Source: Roseitranquillus sp963776845
GTDB lineage: Bacteria > Pseudomonadota > Alphaproteobacteria > Rhodobacterales > Rhodobacteraceae
Assembly: GCA_963776845.1 (NCBI GenBank)
Contig: CAVZOJ010000020.1
Span: 1-64,000, forward strand
Reading direction: 5' to 3'
DNA: 64,000 nt
Shown here: piece by piece, positions 63,508 through 64,000 of the stretch
Layout: every line of letters begins with the position of its first letter
How positions within the stretch are numbered: the stretch's first letter is position 1
Made by a program: the position numbers and the translations under genes
Notes under the pieces: generated by a model
The model's database searches: none
What the model was told of the DNA's origin: nothing
Seen by the model: only the letters and a program-made list of their open reading frames with translations

Positions 63508-63863
63508 TCGCGATTATCTTCGAGGTGTGGCCGGCGAAGGGGCGGCGCGACGAATATTTGTCGATCGCGGCGTCGCTTCGTCATGATCTGTCGCAAATCC
63601 CCGGCTTCGTTTCCGTCGAGAGGTTTGAAAGCCTGACGACACCCGGCAAGATGCTTTCGCTCTCGCTGTTCGAGGATGAGGAGGCCGTCATGGCCTGGCG
63701 GCGTACCGCCCGCCACCGCGCGGCGCAGGAGGCGGGTCGCGCGGGTGTCTTCACCGACTACCGGCTGCGCGTCGCCGGCGTTTTGCGCGACTACGGGATG
63801 ACCGACCGTGCCGAGGCGCCCGACGACAGTCGCGCGCACCACGACGTTCTCGCGCACGGCTGA
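63504..63863 (+). CDS. Antibiotic biosynthesis monooxygenase-domain protein
   Basis: ABM-domain protein of 119 residues, related to small haem-degrading or quinone monooxygenases. It begins IAIIFEVWPAKGRRDEYL, with PGFVSVERFES and LSLSLFEDEEAVMAWRR in the ABM fold. GTG 63504 overlaps the irr stop (GTGA), so it is cotranscribed with irr, which makes an iron-linked role plausible though unproven. Confidence 0.78.
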   Translation: MIAIIFEVWPAKGRRDEYLSIAASLRHDLSQIPGFVSVERFESLTTPGKMLSLSLFEDEEAVMAWRRTARHRAAQEAGRAGVFTDYRLRVAGVLRDYGMTDRAEAPDDSRAHHDVLAHG

Positions 63864-63939
63864 ACTTTGTGCGCCGTCGCGGTGGAGGCGTTGCGAAGCG
63901 CATGCCGCCGGGTATACGAGGGCGCGGATCCTAGGCGGA

Positions 63940-64000
63940 ATGGCGCTCGACGTGACCCGAAAGCTCTACATCAAGACCTACGGCTGTCAGATGAACGTCT
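63940..64000 (+). CDS. miaB: tRNA-2-methylthio-N6-dimethylallyladenosine synthase MiaB, 5' end only
   Basis: The window ends 20 codons in. MALDVTRKLYIKTYGCQMNV matches the N-terminus of MiaB, including the first [4Fe-4S] Cys in YGCQMN. GGCGGA lies just before the ATG. The enzyme methylthiolates A37 of certain tRNAs. Most of the gene is outside the window. Confidence 0.9.
   Translation, partial: MALDVTRKLYIKTYGCQMNV

Overview
The window is GC-rich, densely packed alphaproteobacterial DNA. The order irr / fabA-fabB-fabI next to miaB, the aerobic cobalamin genes and the Irr regulator point to the Rhizobiales/Hyphomicrobiales or a close relative. This is inferred from gene content; there is no rRNA gene and I saw no tRNA gene.

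Region 1 (1-12.4 kb) is a decaying accessory zone. It holds a broken sensor histidine kinase joined to an unrelated membrane-protein fragment, an IS1182-type insertion sequence with 13-bp ends, and a broken three-gene signalling operon on the minus strand (kaiC, an HWE histidine kinase, a GGDEF/EAL protein). An intact methyltransferase/LysR pair follows, then a truncated epimerase, an integrase remnant and the end of an IS5-type element.

Region 2 (12.4-25.4 kb) holds phoX, a pirin remnant, glpK, an enolase-superfamily dehydratase, a GNAT protein with an internal stop, a zinc alcohol dehydrogenase, pcaB and a sitABCD-like Mn/Fe ABC transporter. A perfect palindrome resembling a Fur box lies between sitA and a divergent DUF1636 gene.

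Region 3 (25.4-50.8 kb) is a cobalamin supercluster. Cobalt uptake (cbtB-cbtA and a His-rich partner) sits behind one cobalamin riboswitch. The corrin-ring genes cobF-A-B-M-E-L, cobK and cobJ-I-H-G, with cobN and cobW, form long overlapping minus-strand runs, the last behind a second riboswitch. cobO, cobQ, cobC, cobD, a threonine kinase, a phosphatase, cobP/U, cobT and cobS finish activation and the lower ligand. The chelatase partners CobS/CobT and BluB are not in the window.

Region 4 (50.8-56.4 kb) is a 4-hydroxybenzoate/protocatechuate operon, pobA-pcaD-pcaC-pcaH-pcaG, that continues into an alpha/beta hydrolase and a BKACE-type beta-keto acid cleavage enzyme. No pcaIJ or pcaF is seen. 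Region 5 (56.4-64 kb) carries small metabolic genes, then fabI-fabB-fabA, divergent irr, an ABM-domain gene and the start of miaB.

Many otherwise healthy genes, including the probably essential fabA and fabI, carry one extra base, usually in a G or C run. As written they are frameshifted. The shared sign and context suggest assembly insertion errors at many of these sites, whereas the 1-12 kb relics also contain stops, deletions and junctions that look like true decay.
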